DNA of 14,969 nt, taken from NCBI GenBank assembly GCA_945918815.1, contig CAMEIU010000033.1, positions 1-14,969 of the forward strand, written 5' to 3'. The notes under the pieces were generated by a model that was given only the letters and a program-made list of their open reading frames with translations, did no database searches and had not been told where the DNA came from. The translations under genes and the position numbers were made by a program. The first letter of the stretch is position 1. Each line of letters begins with the position of its first letter. The DNA is from an uncultured Clostridia bacterium (GTDB taxonomy: Bacteria > Bacillota > Clostridia > Oscillospirales > Oscillospiraceae). Positions 13,360 through 14,969 of this stretch are shown here, one piece after another.

Positions 13360-14793
13360 ATGGAATATCCCCAGGGCATTACGGCGGCCAACGTTCAAGC
13401 GGTGTTTCAGGGGGCGGCGGATTTGGTGGTCCATCCCTTGCGCTTGGGGGATGTGTCTGCCACGGCGTTTTTCATCGACGGGCTCACCTCCGGCTCTGAG
13501 ATCGCCGATTTTGTCCTCCATCCCATGACGGAGCTGCTCCACGGAACCTCGGACGAGATGTTGGACCAGTGCCTCACCGGCACGGTCTATTCCGCCGTGG
13601 CCGACCGGGTGGAGGATATGGAGACCCTGTGCAAAAAGCTGGTCAACGGCTTCTGCGTCGTCGTCTTCGACGGCCTGGACCGGGCCGTGGCCTTCGAGGC
13701 CAAGACCGGCGAGAAGCGCGGCCCCTCGGCCCCGGAGGTGGAGAACACCGTTAAGGGCCCCAAGGACGCCTTCACCGAGACCGTCCGCACCAACACCAGC
13801 CTGATCCGCCGCCATCTGCGGTCCCCACGGCTGCGGTTTTACGAGACCCAGGTGGGCCGCCGCAGCCTGACCAACGTGTCCGTGGTCTGGCTGGAGGGAG
13901 TCACCAACCGGTATCTGGTGGAACGGATGCGGCGGCGTCTGGCATCCATCGACATCGACGGCTTCCTGTCCCCGGCGGCGGTGGAGGAATATGTCACCGG
14001 CTCCCGGAATACGGCCTTCCCCCTTCTCCGCTATACGGAGCGGACCGACCAATTCTGCCGCGGCCTGCTGGAGGGCCAGGTGGGCCTCCTGGTGGACGGC
14101 CTGCCCCTGGGCTACCTGACGCCGGTGGAGCTGGCGGGCTTCCTGACCTCGCCGGAGGACCGGGGCATGGACTTCGTCTCCGCCTCCTGCGTCCGGGTCC
14201 TGCGGTATATGGCCCTGCTGGTCAGCCTGCTGTTACCGGCTTTGTTCGCGGCCATGGCTGCCTTCCATCAGGAGATGATCCCCACCAAGCTGTTGCAGGC
14301 CATCATCGAAAGCAAGGCCCAGGTGCCCTTCCCGACCCTGTTCGAGGTCATCGGCCTGCTGCTGGCCTTTGAGATTTTGCAGGAGGCCGGCATCCATCTG
14401 CCCCAATCCTTGGGCCAGACGGTCTCCATCATCGGCGGCCTGGTGGTGGGCACGGCGGCGGTGGAGGCCAAGCTGATCTCTCCGGCGGCGCTGATCGTGG
14501 TGTCCGTGGCGGGCATCTGCGGCTTTGCCGTTCCGGGCCGGGAGCTGGCGGAAGCCGTGCGGGTCTGGCGGTTTGTTTTGACCATCTGTGCCGCCCTGGC
14601 GGGCCTCTTTGGCCTGACCGTGGGCCTCATTTTTCTGCTGCTGCACCTGGGCGGCCTCCAGTCCTTCGGCCTCAGCTATCTCCGTCCCTTTGACCGGGGC
14701 GAAACCGGCGGCGTGGTCCTGCGCCCCAGGCTGGTGAAAACCAAATTCCGCGACCCCGGTTTGAAACCGGAAGACCTGCGGAGACAGAGATAA
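13360..14793 (+). CDS. GerA family spore germination protein (A subunit type)
   Basis: This 477-residue protein matches the GerA/SpoVAF family, inner-membrane proteins of spores that act in nutrient-triggered germination as the A subunit of germinant receptors. GGAGAGG (13345-13351) precedes ATG 13360. An N-terminal soluble domain (about 1-275) holds the hallmark ENTVKGPKDAFTETVRTNTS (128-147) with IRRHLRSPRLRF following. Four to five membrane segments come next (about 282-302, 324-344, 354-372, 375-392, 402-430), then a short cytoplasmic tail with SYLRPFDRG. Length is usual for the family. Genes for the B and C subunits normally follow, but downstream is a repeat and no start codon with a ribosome site to the window end, so this may be a lone A-type or SpoVAF-like protein. 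Confidence 0.93.
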   Translation: MEYPQGITAANVQAVFQGAADLVVHPLRLGDVSATAFFIDGLTSGSEIADFVLHPMTELLHGTSDEMLDQCLTGTVYSAVADRVEDMETLCKKLVNGFCVVVFDGLDRAVAFEAKTGEKRGPSAPEVENTVKGPKDAFTETVRTNTSLIRRHLRSPRLRFYETQVGRRSLTNVSVVWLEGVTNRYLVERMRRRLASIDIDGFLSPAAVEEYVTGSRNTAFPLLRYTERTDQFCRGLLEGQVGLLVDGLPLGYLTPVELAGFLTSPEDRGMDFVSASCVRVLRYMALLVSLLLPALFAAMAAFHQEMIPTKLLQAIIESKAQVPFPTLFEVIGLLLAFEILQEAGIHLPQSLGQTVSIIGGLVVGTAAVEAKLISPAALIVVSVAGICGFAVPGRELAEAVRVWRFVLTICAALAGLFGLTVGLIFLLLHLGGLQSFGLSYLRPFDRGETGGVVLRPRLVKTKFRDPGLKPEDLRRQR

Positions 14794-14918
14794 TGAATGA
14801 TGAAGAATGAAGGATGAATAATTGAGGTATTTTCCTTCGGAAAATAATTTCGATTGTCCACGCAGGGGACACCATAATTATTTATTCTTCAATATTCATC
14901 ATTCATTATTTATTATTT
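14791..14918. repeat. AT-rich palindromic repeat (AATGATGAA family), copy B
   Basis: It starts at the stop codon of the germination gene with AATGAATGATGAAGAATGAA and ends with ATTCATCATTCATTATTTATT, complementary to the start. The 29-nt core 14818-14846 is identical to 5131-5159. Unlike copy A it carries an extra ~25 nt between core and right arm, with a small GTCC...GGGAC-like hairpin (about 14856-14870). The last 51 bases of the window (14919-14969) show nothing I recognise. Confidence 0.82.
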
Positions 14919-14969
14919 AGTGCCTGCTGAACGGGGCGAAAATGCTCGGAAAGCATTGAAAACACTGGG

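Overview
The window looks like chromosomal DNA from a spore-forming, GC-rich member of the Bacillota, most likely an Oscillospiraceae/Oscillibacter-type gut clostridium. The basis is strong AGGAGG ribosome sites, sigma-A type promoters, a single-chain dimeric GlyRS, a transketolase split over two genes, an LTA-synthase-family protein, two VanW-family proteins, a GerA-type germinant receptor subunit, and many intergenic hairpin repeats. The genus is an inference from gene content and style; no search was run.

Layout. (1) 1-1890: the end of a sugar operon on the plus strand, with an L-rhamnose mutarotase followed by an L-fucose/L-arabinose-isomerase-family enzyme and a strong intrinsic terminator. 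(2) 2080-3260: a minus-strand membrane protein with an HEAAH zinc-protease-like motif (DUF3810-like), divergent from glycyl-tRNA synthetase. Both promoters lie in an AT-rich spacer. (3) 3305-5016: glyS followed 17 nt later by a small ACT-domain protein (UPF0237 type). (4) 5017-5290: repeat-rich spacer. (5) 5291-7081: an LTA-synthase/phosphoglycerol-transferase gene interrupted by one in-frame TGA where a Trp codon is expected, closely followed by the two transketolase subunit genes (7110-8897) and a strong terminator. (6) 8945-9295: a mosaic of nested repeats, including a MITE-like element with 18-nt imperfect inverted ends. (7) 9296-13207: two tandem paralogous VanW-family membrane-anchored proteins, each with its own promoter. 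(8) 13315-14793: a GerA-family spore germination A subunit without an immediately adjacent B or C gene, followed by another repeat copy.

Two observations stand out. First, both VanW paralogues have a conserved N-terminal coding stretch upstream of any ATG/GTG/TTG. In both, the only codon correctly spaced from a good Shine-Dalgarno sequence is ATC, so a non-canonical AUC start appears to be conserved in both copies. Second, the LTA-synthase-family gene keeps all its visible catalytic motifs across a single nonsense codon (probable TGG to TGA), although TGA is an ordinary stop for other genes here. The intergenic regions also hold at least three families of dispersed palindromic repeats with copies elsewhere in the window. 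I see no CRISPR array, tRNA, rRNA, phage or toxin-antitoxin module, and no clearly new multi-gene system.
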